This document shows, piece by piece, positions 49,296 through 58,989 of a DNA stretch of 64,000 bases. Below the pieces are notes generated by a model. The model was not told where the DNA came from. It ran no database searches and saw nothing but the letters and a program-made list of their open reading frames with translations. Numbering within the stretch: position 1 is the first letter of the stretch; each line of letters opens with the position of its first letter. The DNA lies in assembly GCA_026931725.1 (NCBI GenBank), contig JAIXLE010000059.1, positions 99,821 through 163,820 of the forward strand, given 5' to 3'. Made by a program: the position numbers and the translations under genes. The stretch comes from Bacteroidales bacterium (lineage in GTDB: Bacteria; Planctomycetota; Planctomycetia; Gemmatales; Gemmataceae).

Positions 49296-52142
49296 CTACT
49301 TCGCGGCTTGCAGGAAGGCGATCAGGTCCGCGAGTTCCTGCATGTTCAACTGCTGGTCGAGCCCGGCGGGCATCACGGACACGGTGCCGGGGATCGTCTC
49401 GTCGATGTCACCTCGGGGAATCCGCACTTCTTCCGTGGCGTTCACCCGCAGGACGATTTCTTCCGGCGACTCCCGCACGATCAGGCCGTTGAAGACGCGG
49501 CCATCCAGCGTGGTCATCTTCAGCGGTTCGTAACTCCGCACGAAACTCGCACTGGGGTAGAGGACCGCTTCGAGCAAGTCACGCTTGGCGCGAATGCCGC
49601 CGATCCGGGTCAAGTCCGGGCCAACCTTGCCGCCGAGGTAGCCCATCGCGTGACAGGCCGTGCAAGCGGCTTTCGTGCTGTTGAAGACTTGCTGCCCACG
49701 GCGGATGTCGCCTGGTGGTAGGGTGGTCAGCACCTGTTCGAGCCGGGCTTGCTGCTTGGCCCGATCGGCATTGAGGAGCGCGTACAGCTTTTCCGCCCGT
49801 GCGTGGACCGTGGGCGGGAACTTCACCAAACGCGGTGTCAGCATATCGACCCGCAGCGTGGAACGTAACGGCGAATTCGTGAGCGTATCCAGCAACGTCA
49901 GTCCGGCGGTTTCATCGACGGTCAGGGCGAACGGGTTCAACAGGCGGTCGAGTTCCATCGGCCCGGCGGTGCGGATCGCGGCAGCCAATCGACGCAGTTG
50001 CTCGGGGGTGAGGCGGGACCGTGCCAGCGCATCCGCGGCGGCGGTTCGCTGTTCCACGGCTTGCTCCCGTGCGATGGCGGGCAGCATTCGGCCAAACAGG
50101 GCATCGGAAATCGGCTGGGCTCCACCGGGACGCGCGGCCAAAGCGGCGAACCGCACCGCATCCGGCAACCGATCATTCGCGGCCACTTTCGTCAGCGTGC
50201 CCAGCAGTTGCGGGGGGGGAACCTTCCCGATCGGCAACGCCCGCACCGTGGCGACCGCATCGGCAGTGAGGCCGGAATCGGTTGCCTCCAGAGTTGGGAT
50301 CACGGCAGCGAACCAGCTCGGCGGAGTCTGGCGCGGAGCGGCCATCGCCATCGCCCGCAACGCGATTCGACGCACGTCCACGGGGTTTTGGGTGTGCGTC
50401 ACGGTTTCCGCCAGGAAAGACTGAATGATCGGGGAACGGGCCGAACGGGCGAGTTGCGTGATGATCGCGTCACGCTCAGCCGGAGTGAGCCGCCCACCGA
50501 GCCGAGAGCGGAACAGTTCCGCCAGCGCGTTGCCCCATTCGGGATGACGGCCAACGATCCACCACGCCGTTTCCCGGTCGGCCGCGTTGGGGGAATCCAG
50601 CAGAGCCGCCACCGGCTCCACCGTGAGCTTGCCGCTGGGCATCTGGTCCAGTGCGATCATCGTGGCCCGCCGCACCCGTGGGGAGGCGTGCTGTAATCCG
50701 GCCACGGTCGCCTGGAGGTTGTCCAGTTCGATCAGAGCGTAAATCAAGGAATGTTCGAGAACACGGTCGTTTGTCTCGTCCGCCAGGGCGGTCAGCAGGG
50801 CGGGAATCGCTCGGGGGTCGCCGATCCGTCCGAGCGCCTCGGCGGCGAGTCGCCGGGTGTGATGGTTTTCGGCCCGCAACCCGGTGAGTGCCTCATCCAG
50901 GCCGGATTTGTCGCGGTTCAGGGCGATCGTGTACAACCGGGGCAGCGGTGCCGCGGCCGGTTTCGGTCCCGGTTTTGCCCCGACTTTCCGAACCCGATAA
51001 ATGGCCCCTAAAACATCTTCTTTGGCGAGTTGCGATGTCGGGCAGCACATCTTGTACCAGCCGCCCGTGACCAGCACGATCAGCGCGCCATCCGCGGCTT
51101 CGATCACATCGGTTGGGTGAAAGTCACGGTTGTTGGACACGAGGAAGTCCGAATCCACGGTACGGAAAGTCGCTCCGGTGGGCACGAGAACATGGCGGGT
51201 GACTTTGGCCATGTTGAACAAGGTGCAGAAGACGTTATTCCGGTACTCGGGGCCGAACGCCGTGTGGGCGTACCGCTGCAAGCCGCACGGAGCCGCCGCG
51301 CCGAGATGCGTCATCGGTGGCATCAGATCGGGGCCGGTCCAGGGATGATCGTAGACCGGGGCGTGATCCTTCCCCCAGACTCCGCCGTAGACCGCGTGAA
51401 TCAGGCCGTCGCGGTTGCCGCCCGCCGGGTGTTGCAGGAACGTACAAGAGAAGATCCGTTCGCCTTCGGGTGTGAACACCACATCCACGGGGTTATCCAT
51501 CCCGCCGGTCATGACGGGTTCCACCCCGCTGCCATCGGGTTTGGCCCGGAAGATGTGCGAGGCTTTCGTGGTGAATGGTTTCCCATTCGGCAGAGTGTAC
51601 GTCTGTTCCGCGAAGGCTCCCTTGCACCAATAGATGTAGCCATCCGGGCCGGGGTAGGGGCCGTGCAGGTCGTTCCCACAGCCGGTGACGGTTTTGCCGT
51701 CGAACCAGACTTCCCGCTTGTCAGCGATGCCGTCATCGTTGGTATCGGTGAATTTCAGAATTTGCGGCGGCACCGCGACATACACGGAACCGGCAAACCA
51801 CATCGTGCCTTCCGGGAATCCGATCTTGTCGGCGAAGACAACGGATTGGTCGTAAATGCCATCGCCGTTGGTATCTTCCAGGCGCACGATCCGGTTTGTG
51901 GGGTTCTCGAATTGCTGCGGAGCGCGTGCGTTCGTCCCGGAGGAATCGGTGACGTAGAGCCGTCCTTTGTCGTCCAGGTCGGCGGTCACGGGGCGATCGA
52001 CCAGCGGCGGCCCGGCAATCCGTTCCACGGTGAATCCGGTTGGCAGCGTAAAGGTGTGCCCCCCGAGTGCGACAGTTGTTTTTCCCGACTCCGCGGCCGC
52101 AGTCGTGGCGGCGAGGATCAGAACGGCGGCAAGTCCACGCAT
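49296..52142 (-). CDS. PVC-type heme-binding CxxCH protein (948 aa)
   Basis: A secreted c-type cytochrome/propeller protein typical of planctomycetes. It has a signal peptide (MRGLAAVLILAATTAAAES), then a propeller (about 25-420, 'LYVTDSSGTN', 'WFAGSVYVAVPPQILKF', 'DGALIVLVTGGWYKMCC'). HEAT-type repeats follow (about 430-780, LAAEALGRIGDPRAIPALL-like). A cytochrome c module has CTACHAMGYLGGKVGPDLT heme ligation, and the end domain reads 'LDGRVFNGLIVRESPEEIVL' and PAGLDQQLNMQELADLIAFL. Such proteins are proposed to oxidise sugars or other envelope substrates. It stands divergent from the SGNH hydrolase gene. Confidence 0.93.
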   Translation of the reverse strand: MRGLAAVLILAATTAAAESGKTTVALGGHTFTLPTGFTVERIAGPPLVDRPVTADLDDKGRLYVTDSSGTNARAPQQFENPTNRIVRLEDTNGDGIYDQSVVFADKIGFPEGTMWFAGSVYVAVPPQILKFTDTNDDGIADKREVWFDGKTVTGCGNDLHGPYPGPDGYIYWCKGAFAEQTYTLPNGKPFTTKASHIFRAKPDGSGVEPVMTGGMDNPVDVVFTPEGERIFSCTFLQHPAGGNRDGLIHAVYGGVWGKDHAPVYDHPWTGPDLMPPMTHLGAAAPCGLQRYAHTAFGPEYRNNVFCTLFNMAKVTRHVLVPTGATFRTVDSDFLVSNNRDFHPTDVIEAADGALIVLVTGGWYKMCCPTSQLAKEDVLGAIYRVRKVGAKPGPKPAAAPLPRLYTIALNRDKSGLDEALTGLRAENHHTRRLAAEALGRIGDPRAIPALLTALADETNDRVLEHSLIYALIELDNLQATVAGLQHASPRVRRATMIALDQMPSGKLTVEPVAALLDSPNAADRETAWWIVGRHPEWGNALAELFRSRLGGRLTPAERDAIITQLARSARSPIIQSFLAETVTHTQNPVDVRRIALRAMAMAAPRQTPPSWFAAVIPTLEATDSGLTADAVATVRALPIGKVPPPQLLGTLTKVAANDRLPDAVRFAALAARPGGAQPISDALFGRMLPAIAREQAVEQRTAAADALARSRLTPEQLRRLAAAIRTAGPMELDRLLNPFALTVDETAGLTLLDTLTNSPLRSTLRVDMLTPRLVKFPPTVHARAEKLYALLNADRAKQQARLEQVLTTLPPGDIRRGQQVFNSTKAACTACHAMGYLGGKVGPDLTRIGGIRAKRDLLEAVLYPSASFVRSYEPLKMTTLDGRVFNGLIVRESPEEIVLRVNATEEVRIPRGDIDETIPGTVSVMPAGLDQQLNMQELADLIAFLQAAK

Positions 52143-52229
52143 GATGACCCAGCAAGTGAATGGTTGAGCGAGCAGGTTGAGCTTGTTACTCTACCATAAC
52201 TCCCCCAAAACCTCAGCCACGGAGTTCCC

Positions 52230-53084
52230 GTGTTTCTCTCACGCTTCCTTTGGCCAGCCCTGTTGCTGGTCGGCATGCCGGTGGTGTCCTCGGCGGCGGA
52301 TCCTTTCCTCTTGCAGAATGGCGATCGTGTCGTTCTCATCGGTAGTACACTGATCGAGCGCGAGCAAAAGTCCGGCTACTGGGAACTGGCCCTGACCCAA
52401 AAGAACGCGGGCAAGTCCATCAGTTTCCGAAACCTCGGCTGGAGCGGTGACACCGTCCATGCGGAAGCCCGTGGCCGTTTCGACTATGCCAACGAGGCCA
52501 AGCGACTCGATCAACTCATCTCCTTGACGAAGGAACTGAAGCCCACCGTCATCGTGATCTGCTACGGTCAGAACGAATCGTTTGCCGGGAAAGACGGCGT
52601 ACCCTCGTTCACCAAAGGGTTGGAAAAGCTGCTGGACCTGCTCCAACCGACGCAAGCGCGGATCGTGCTGATGAGTCCGACCCGGTTCGGCGCGGTACTC
52701 GCCCCCGCCCGCAACGCCACGCTGAGCCTGTATCGGGATGCACTCCAGGCCGTGGCCCAGCAACGCAAGTTGGCCTTCGTGGACCTGTTCACCCTGGTGC
52801 CGGAACCCCGCACGGAGAACGGCATCCATCTGACCCCCGAAGGGTATCGGGAATCCGCCGCCCTGCTGAGCGGCACTGCCCCGCGGGAATCGGAAGAACT
52901 ACGGCAGGCCATCATCGCCAAGAATCGGCTGTTCTTCCACCGCTGGCGGCCGCAGAACGAAACGTATCTGTTCGGCTTCCGCAAACATGAACAGGGCCGC
53001 AACGCCGTTGAGGTCGCCCAGTTCGATCCCCTCGTGGCCCAGGCCGAAAAGCAGATTCAGACCCTCGCGGCGAAAAGCCAGTAA
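52230..53084 (+). CDS. SGNH/GDSL-family hydrolase
   Basis: A secreted esterase-like protein of 284 residues with a signal peptide ([20 protein letters not shown]). Block I reads '[12 protein letters not shown]', block II 'NLGWSGDT', block III 'CYGQNESF' and block V '[10 protein letters not shown]'. The catalytic Ser may be in GST. The Asp of the usual DxxH position is Asn here (N-G-I-H), so activity needs proof. It lies between two PVC-type cytochrome genes and 33 bp upstream of the larger one, the common planctomycete arrangement suggesting joint envelope substrates. Confidence 0.85.
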   Translation: MFLSRFLWPALLLVGMPVVSSAADPFLLQNGDRVVLIGSTLIEREQKSGYWELALTQKNAGKSISFRNLGWSGDTVHAEARGRFDYANEAKRLDQLISLTKELKPTVIVICYGQNESFAGKDGVPSFTKGLEKLLDLLQPTQARIVLMSPTRFGAVLAPARNATLSLYRDALQAVAQQRKLAFVDLFTLVPEPRTENGIHLTPEGYRESAALLSGTAPRESEELRQAIIAKNRLFFHRWRPQNETYLFGFRKHEQGRNAVEVAQFDPLVAQAEKQIQTLAAKSQ

Positions 53085-53117
53085 CCCCCTCTTCCTTCAC
53101 CCCACCCTGAACCACCC

Positions 53118-56100
53118 ATGTACCGATATTTCCTCTTGTGTGTGCTGTCTTGGGTCTGCGGTCTGCCGTCTGCCTTCGGGCAACGTGATGCGACCGTGCC
53201 GGACCCGGACCCAGAAATCGAACGGAAATCGTTCATTCTCCCGGAAGGGTTCGAGGTCAACCTGTACGCGGCTGACCCGCTATTGGCCAAACCGATTCAG
53301 ATGAACTTCGACCCGCAGGGCCGCCTCTGGATCGCCAGCAGCGCCACCTACCCGCAGATCAAACCGGGCGAGAAGTCCAACGATAAAGTGCTGATCCTCG
53401 AAGATACGAACCACGACGGAAAGGCGGACAAAACCACGATCTACGCCGATGGTTTGCTCATTCCGACCGGGGTCGCGCCGGGCGATGGCGGGGTCTATGT
53501 GGCGGATAGCACGGACTTGGTGCATTTCTCGAACCCGGACCCACAAACCGGGAAGGCCCGCACCAAACGCATCGTCCTTTCCGGGTTCGGCACCGAAGAC
53601 ACGCACCACATTCTGCACACGTTCCGCTGGGGGCCGGATAGCCGCCTGTTCATGACGCAATCCATCTACATTCACAGCCACATCGAGACACCGCACGGAG
53701 TCCGCCGCCTGAACGCGGGAGGGATCTGGCAGTTCCGACCCAGTACCCACGAACTCGATGTCTTCGCGCGGGGCTTCATCAACTCCTGGGGCACCGCCTG
53801 GGACCAGTGGGGAGCCACGTTTGCCACCGATGGAGCCCACTTCTTCGGCATCACGCCGATCGTGCCGGGAGCGTACTACCCGACCGCTCAGGGATCGAGC
53901 CGGGTTCTCGAAGGGCTTAACCCCGGCAGTCCGAAGCATTGCGGCCTGGAAGTCGTCAGCGGTCGCCATTTGCCGGACAGCTGGCAAGGGAACCTGATTA
54001 CCAACGACTTCCGGGGCCACCGGGTCTGCCGATTCGTCGTCACCGAGGATGGTTCCACATTCTCATCGCGGGAGTTGCCCGAACTCATCAAGACCACGCA
54101 CCCCGCCTTCCGACCGATCGACGTGAAGATGGGGCCGGACGGCGCGATCTACATTGCCGACTGGTACAACCCGATCATTCAACATGGTGAAGTCGACTTC
54201 CGTGACCCCCGCCGTGACAAGACCCACGGTCGCATCTGGCGGATCACCGCGAAGAATCGCCCACTGGTGCCGAAGCCCGTACTCGTCGGGGCATCCGTGG
54301 CCGATCTGCTCGAACAGTTGCAATCGCCCGAACAGTGGACCCGCGATCAGGCCCGACGGGTGCTGACCGAGCGCGGAGCCGCCGCCGTGCAACCGGCCCT
54401 CCGGGAATGGGTGGCCCAGCTCGATACGCAGTCTGCCCGTTACGAACACCATCGGCTCGAAGCCTTATGGCTGTATCAGTCTTTGAACATTGTCAACAGG
54501 CCATTGTTGGAAGCGATACTCGCTTCACCAGACTTCCGTGTCCGAGCAGCGGCTTGCCGAGTGGCGGGGGCGTGGTCCAAACCGTTGCTGGAATCTCTTG
54601 CCCCACCCTCAGCGGCTCCGTTGCCAAACGCGTTGGTGCTGCTGGCGACCGCCGCCGTGGACCCAGCCCCCCGCGTGCGGCTCGAAGCGGTGCGTGCCTT
54701 GGCGGAACTGCACTCCGTGGAAGCCGCTGCCGCCGCCGCGACCGCTTTGGATTGCCCCGTTGATAAATGGCTCGACTATGCCATTTGGCTCACCCTCCGG
54801 GATCTGGCTCCGCAGTGGCTGCCCAAGCTGACCGCGGGAGAACTCGATTTCGGCGGTGATCCGAAAAAGATCGTCTTCGCCCTGAAGGCCGCCGGGACCA
54901 CCGATGTGGCCAAACCGCTCGTAAAACTCTGGAAGTCTGGGAAGATTGGCCGGGACCGTGCCGCGGACGTGCTGCCGTTGATCGCCTCCACGGGCGGCCC
55001 GGACGAACTGACCGTCGTCTGGCTCGAAGCGGGCCATCTTCCGGCCACGCAAGCGGAGTTGGCCACCGCGATTCTGACCGCACTCGACAGCAGCGCCCGC
55101 CAACGGAACGTGCGCCCCGCCGCCGGGGTTCCCGAACTGGCATCCTTCCTCCGCCATGCTGATGAACGGGTTCAGACGGCCGCCGCTCGGCTCGCCGGTG
55201 CCTGGAAAACCAACGGGGTTCAATCGGATCTTGCACGGATCGCCACGGACTCGGCCCGTTCCGTCGAACTGCGGCGAGCGGCTTGCGATGGCCTCGCGGG
55301 GATCGGCGATGCCACGGCCCAAGCGGAACTCACGCAGATCGCCACGGGTTCGCTCCCACCCGCTGACCGGGCGCTCGCCATCGCGGCTTTGGCGAGTGTG
55401 GAACGGACCCGCGCGGCCACCCTGGCCACGGACTTGTTGACGGCCACCCCGCCGAGTGACCCCAGTGAGTTGTTCGCCGCGTTCACCAGCCGGAAAGGCG
55501 GGGCCGAGGCTCTGACCCAGGCTCTCGGTGAGCGTTCACTGGCAGCCGACACCGCGAAAATCGGCGTGCGAGTCGCCCGCGCCGCGGCACAGCCTTCCGC
55601 CCCCCTCATCGCCGCGCTCACACGATCGGGTAAGCTCGGCCAACCGAAGAAGTACACCCCCGACGAGGTGAAACAACTCCTCACCGCCATCGCCGAGAAA
55701 GGCGATCCCGCACGCGGCGAACGGGTGTTTCGCAAGGCGGAGTTGAACTGCCTGAAGTGCCACGCCATTGCCGGAGCCGGGGGCATCATCGGCCCGGAAA
55801 TGACGAGCATCGGAGCCAGTGCCCAGGTCGATTATCTGGTCGATTCCTTGCTCGACCCGAACAAGGCCGTCAAGGAAGGGTATCACTCCCTCATCGTCAA
55901 CACGCTCGATGGCAAGTCCGTCACCGGGATCAAGGTGCGAGAATCGAAAACCGAACTGGTCCTCCGCGATGCCGAGGGCCGAGAAATCGCCATTCCGACC
56001 GCGAACATCGACGAAACCAAGCCGGGGCGTTCCCTGATGCCGGACAACCTGCACGACCCGCTCACGCAGGGAGAACTCGTGGATTTGGTCCGGTTCCTCT

Positions 56101-56591
56101 CCGCACTCGGCAAAGTCGGCGGCGGTTTCCAGGCCACTCCGGGCCGGGTCGTTCGACGCTGGGAAGCGATTCAACCCACGAAGGAACTGGCCTACCTCCT
56201 GGGTCGGCAACGGGTCGGAGCGATCGCGGGAACGGTAAACACTCTGACATGGTCGCCGATGTATTCGCTCGTGTCGGGCCATCTGCCGATTGAAGAATTG
56301 CCGACCTTCCGAGCCAGTCACGATGGGCCACGCACCGCCGCGGTGCGGTTCCGCTTCACGCAGACCGTCGCCGGAGCGGTGAAGCTGGTTCTGAACGCGC
56401 CGAAAGGTTTGACCGTCTGGGTCGATGGCCGCCCCGTGGTGCCTGCCCCGGAAACCGAACTCAAACTCGGCGCGGGGACGCACACGGTCACGCTGGCGAT
56501 CGCCACCACCGTGCGCCGAGAACCGCTGCGGGTGGAAGTTCTGGACGTTCCGGGAAGCCCCGCTCAACCGCAACTGGAAGCCGGGAAGTAA
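53118..56591 (+). CDS. PVC-type heme-binding CxxCH protein (1157 aa)
   Basis: A secreted protein with a signal peptide (MYRYFLLCVLSWVCGLPSAF). A propeller covers about 40-420 ('DPQGRLWIASSATYPQIKPG', 'DTHHILHTFRWGPDSRLF', 'DGAIYIADWYNPIIQHGEVD'), with HEAT repeats over about 430-830. A cytochrome c domain has CLKCHAIAGAGGIIGPEMTS, then 'ESKTELVLRDAEGRE'. A C-terminal beta-domain of about 130 residues (VRFRFTQTVAGAVKL; GLTVWVDGRPV) resembles a PA14/galactose-binding-like module. It overlaps the 3' end of the convergent isomerase gene by 28 bp. An electron-transfer or sugar dehydrogenase role is inferred. Confidence 0.93.
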   Translation: MYRYFLLCVLSWVCGLPSAFGQRDATVPDPDPEIERKSFILPEGFEVNLYAADPLLAKPIQMNFDPQGRLWIASSATYPQIKPGEKSNDKVLILEDTNHDGKADKTTIYADGLLIPTGVAPGDGGVYVADSTDLVHFSNPDPQTGKARTKRIVLSGFGTEDTHHILHTFRWGPDSRLFMTQSIYIHSHIETPHGVRRLNAGGIWQFRPSTHELDVFARGFINSWGTAWDQWGATFATDGAHFFGITPIVPGAYYPTAQGSSRVLEGLNPGSPKHCGLEVVSGRHLPDSWQGNLITNDFRGHRVCRFVVTEDGSTFSSRELPELIKTTHPAFRPIDVKMGPDGAIYIADWYNPIIQHGEVDFRDPRRDKTHGRIWRITAKNRPLVPKPVLVGASVADLLEQLQSPEQWTRDQARRVLTERGAAAVQPALREWVAQLDTQSARYEHHRLEALWLYQSLNIVNRPLLEAILASPDFRVRAAACRVAGAWSKPLLESLAPPSAAPLPNALVLLATAAVDPAPRVRLEAVRALAELHSVEAAAAAATALDCPVDKWLDYAIWLTLRDLAPQWLPKLTAGELDFGGDPKKIVFALKAAGTTDVAKPLVKLWKSGKIGRDRAADVLPLIASTGGPDELTVVWLEAGHLPATQAELATAILTALDSSARQRNVRPAAGVPELASFLRHADERVQTAAARLAGAWKTNGVQSDLARIATDSARSVELRRAACDGLAGIGDATAQAELTQIATGSLPPADRALAIAALASVERTRAATLATDLLTATPPSDPSELFAAFTSRKGGAEALTQALGERSLAADTAKIGVRVARAAAQPSAPLIAALTRSGKLGQPKKYTPDEVKQLLTAIAEKGDPARGERVFRKAELNCLKCHAIAGAGGIIGPEMTSIGASAQVDYLVDSLLDPNKAVKEGYHSLIVNTLDGKSVTGIKVRESKTELVLRDAEGREIAIPTANIDETKPGRSLMPDNLHDPLTQGELVDLVRFLSALGKVGGGFQATPGRVVRRWEAIQPTKELAYLLGRQRVGAIAGTVNTLTWSPMYSLVSGHLPIEELPTFRASHDGPRTAAVRFRFTQTVAGAVKLVLNAPKGLTVWVDGRPVVPAPETELKLGAGTHTVTLAIATTVRREPLRVEVLDVPGSPAQPQLEAGK

Positions 56592-57385
56592 ACATCACGG
56601 GCGAATCGCAATGCCTGTTCGACAGTCGCTTGCCACTGGGTCGGCGGCTGTCGCATTTCGATCGAGTACCAACCCGAATACGCGGTTTCTCGCAGGTCCG
56701 CTGCGAACTGCGGGTGCGCCGAGGAAGGTGTTCCACCCACCGGAGCCAGACTCGGCTCACTGATGTGAAAATGGATCGGACGCACACCGGAGAGATTCTG
56801 AATCCGTTCCTGTGTTAGAATCATGCCGCCAGTGTCCAGATGTAGCCCGAAACCGGGGTGGTTCACATCTTGAACCAACTGAACGGCTTCGTGCAAGTGC
56901 GTCACAAAATCGCCGCCATATTCCACGGGATTCGCTTCCAGGCCGATCGTCACGCCGTGTGACAGTGCATTGTCACCGGCACGCCGGAAGAAGTCCACCG
57001 CCACCGGCCAGACTTCCGCCAAGGAGCGTTCCCCACGCAGGCGGTTTTTCGGTGACCCGAACACGAGTGCCCGCGCCCCCACGCACCCGGCTAGCCTGCA
57101 CAACCGATCGAGCGTCTCGGCCAGTTCGTCCCGGACAGATGGTGTACCGAACAGCACCAGATCCGGTCGACCGAACAGCAACGCTTGGAACGCGACAATC
57201 GACAAGCCACGGGATTCCCACCAGTCCCGCACCGCATGGGCTTCGGCTTCGGTGGCGGAGACGGGGTCCGGCCAGACCTTTTTCGGAGCCAGTTCGACCC
57301 CTGTCGCCCCGTGGTGGCGCAGCAGTTCGGCCGCTTCCGCATCGGCATCGGCTGGCCAGGCAATGTTGGAAACAGCGAGTTTCAC
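56564..57385 (-). CDS. Sugar phosphate isomerase/epimerase (TIM barrel)
   Basis: A xylose isomerase-like TIM barrel of 273 residues. It starts 'MKLAVSNIAWPADADAEAAE' and includes 'VTIGLEANPVEYGGDF' with metal-binding Glu, 'GFGLHLDTGGM' with Asp, 'HFHISEP' with His and 'WYSIEMRQ' with the last Glu. The metal-site residues are all present. The substrate is not predictable. It is the last gene of a five-gene minus-strand cluster, overlapping the epimerase gene (57382-57385). Confidence 0.88.
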   Translation of the reverse strand: MKLAVSNIAWPADADAEAAELLRHHGATGVELAPKKVWPDPVSATEAEAHAVRDWWESRGLSIVAFQALLFGRPDLVLFGTPSVRDELAETLDRLCRLAGCVGARALVFGSPKNRLRGERSLAEVWPVAVDFFRRAGDNALSHGVTIGLEANPVEYGGDFVTHLHEAVQLVQDVNHPGFGLHLDTGGMILTQERIQNLSGVRPIHFHISEPSLAPVGGTPSSAHPQFAADLRETAYSGWYSIEMRQPPTQWQATVEQALRFARDVYFPASSCG

Positions 57386-58161
57386 GCGGCGGCCCGCCGT
57401 ACCGGGTAACTGGCGACGAACCGGGCCAGATCGTCGAGGATTTCCTGTTTCCCATAAAGGTAGCCGTCACGGTGGCCGAACAGTTCCGCGTGCTTGGTCC
57501 GCATGTCGTAGCGGGGAGCGGGTGCCGCCGTGGCGAGCGGTTTGAGAGTCCGGCCAAAAATGTCTTGTGCCAACTCTCCGGTGGAGATCGGCGCGGTGGC
57601 GAAGTTGATGACGGGCAACTGACGATCCACGGCCAGATGAATATCGTCGCCCAGGTTTTCGAGATTGTAATACTGAAAGGCAGCCGCCGGGTTGATCTTG
57701 TCGACCATGTTCTCATTGAGCAGATCGAAGATCACATTTTTCTTCAAACCGGAACCGAACAACCCTGGTAGCCGAATCACCGTGGTTGGGAAGCGAGCCG
57801 ACAGCGTGTTTTCGAGTTCATAGCGATGGCGGCCATACGGTGAGGCATTCTCGGCGATGATCGGCGTATCTTCGTCCACGCCCACAGGGTCGGGGTAGAC
57901 ATCAATCGTCGAAATCAGCACGAGCCGTTTGCAGGAAGCCTTGAGCAGATGTTCCGTCAGAGCCGCGATACTCGCGCGATCGGCGGCAGGGTCGGCATTG
58001 GCTTTCCACTTCTCCGCCCGGACCCCGGCACAGATGATCGTGTCGTAATGGCGACCGCGAATTTCGTGGATCGTGCGTGAGTGATACGCATGGTCGAACG
58101 ACAGAGTTCGCAGCAGATTCCCACCGACGAACCCGGTGGAACCGATAAGAGCGGTCGTCAT
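57382..58161 (-). CDS. NAD-dependent epimerase/dehydratase (SDR)
   Basis: The 259-residue product begins MTTALIGSTGFVGGNLLRTL, an extended-SDR dinucleotide loop (GxxGxxG). It has 'LISTIDVYPDP', 'SPYGRHRYELE' carrying the YxxxK-like position (Tyr with HRYE instead of Lys), and 'VIRLPGLFGSGLKKN'. The atypical active-site Lys suggests a changed activity or a dehydratase-like role. Probably acts on nucleotide-activated sugars, given the two adjacent glycosyltransferases. Confidence 0.85.
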   Translation of the reverse strand: MTTALIGSTGFVGGNLLRTLSFDHAYHSRTIHEIRGRHYDTIICAGVRAEKWKANADPAADRASIAALTEHLLKASCKRLVLISTIDVYPDPVGVDEDTPIIAENASPYGRHRYELENTLSARFPTTVIRLPGLFGSGLKKNVIFDLLNENMVDKINPAAAFQYYNLENLGDDIHLAVDRQLPVINFATAPISTGELAQDIFGRTLKPLATAAPAPRYDMRTKHAELFGHRDGYLYGKQEILDDLARFVASYPVRRAAA

Positions 58162-58188
58162 AACTGATCCTCGTCCAAAAGGTCCGGG

Positions 58189-58989
58189 TTAGCGACGCAC
58201 GTTATATTTTCCGAGGCAAGTGCGCATCAGAGTTGCCAGTACGTTCCAGTTTCCCCGCCAGCCCTTGATCTTCGTCGGGACACCGCCACCCTTGGGCGGG
58301 TAGGCCCGCGTCACGGGCACCTCTTTCACCCGATAGCCGAGCCGGGCCGCACGGATGGCGAGGTAGTAATGCAGTTCGTACCCCACGAACTCCTCGCGGA
58401 ACGGAGCCACCCGCGGATCGAGCAGGAACGATCGACTGTAGGCTCGAAACCCGTTCGTGGTGTCGGAATAGCGGAACCCGGCCGCGATGCCGAGAATCGG
58501 AGCGTGCAGGAATCGCACGCCAATCCAGCGGCTCAGTGGTGTGTTGACGGCCCGCCCGCCCCGTACCCAACGGGAACCTTGCAGGTGATCGTAACCCGCA
58601 TCCAACAGTTGCGCGAATCGGGGCAGTGCTGCCGGGTCGTCTTTGTCGTTGCCATCAATCGTGATGATGCCCGCATACCCACGAGCGAGACAATCCGCAA
58701 GCCCCATTCGCATCTGGGCACTGAGTTTTCCTGGTCCGGTTTTCACTAGCACCCGCGTCACGCCGAACCGTTCCACCGCCTCCCGATCGACGGAACCATC
58801 CGTACTGCCGCCATCGACAATGATGATGTCATAGCCCTCGGCATACGGCTGCATCTTGGCCAACTGCGCATGCAGACGCTGCCCCTCGTTGATGACGAAC
58901 ACGCAGACCGCGTAGCGGGACCGTTTGGGTCGAATCTCGACCGTGGTGTACGCGGGGAACTGCCACTGATCCGGGAATGCAAGTGTCAT
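58189..58989 (-). CDS. Glycosyltransferase family 2
   Basis: The 266-residue product has the GT-A core 'AVCVFVINEGQRL', 'YDIIIVDGGSTDGSVD' with the DxD-like region, and 'GIITIDGNDKDDPAALPRFA', plus 'WVRGGRAVNTPLSRWIGV'. It lacks membrane helices, unlike the next gene. ATG 58989 overlaps the stop of the upstream GT2 gene (ATGA). The longer frame to 59433 runs inside that gene and is a shadow. Confidence 0.9.
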   Translation of the reverse strand: MTLAFPDQWQFPAYTTVEIRPKRSRYAVCVFVINEGQRLHAQLAKMQPYAEGYDIIIVDGGSTDGSVDREAVERFGVTRVLVKTGPGKLSAQMRMGLADCLARGYAGIITIDGNDKDDPAALPRFAQLLDAGYDHLQGSRWVRGGRAVNTPLSRWIGVRFLHAPILGIAAGFRYSDTTNGFRAYSRSFLLDPRVAPFREEFVGYELHYYLAIRAARLGYRVKEVPVTRAYPPKGGGVPTKIKGWRGNWNVLATLMRTCLGKYNVRR

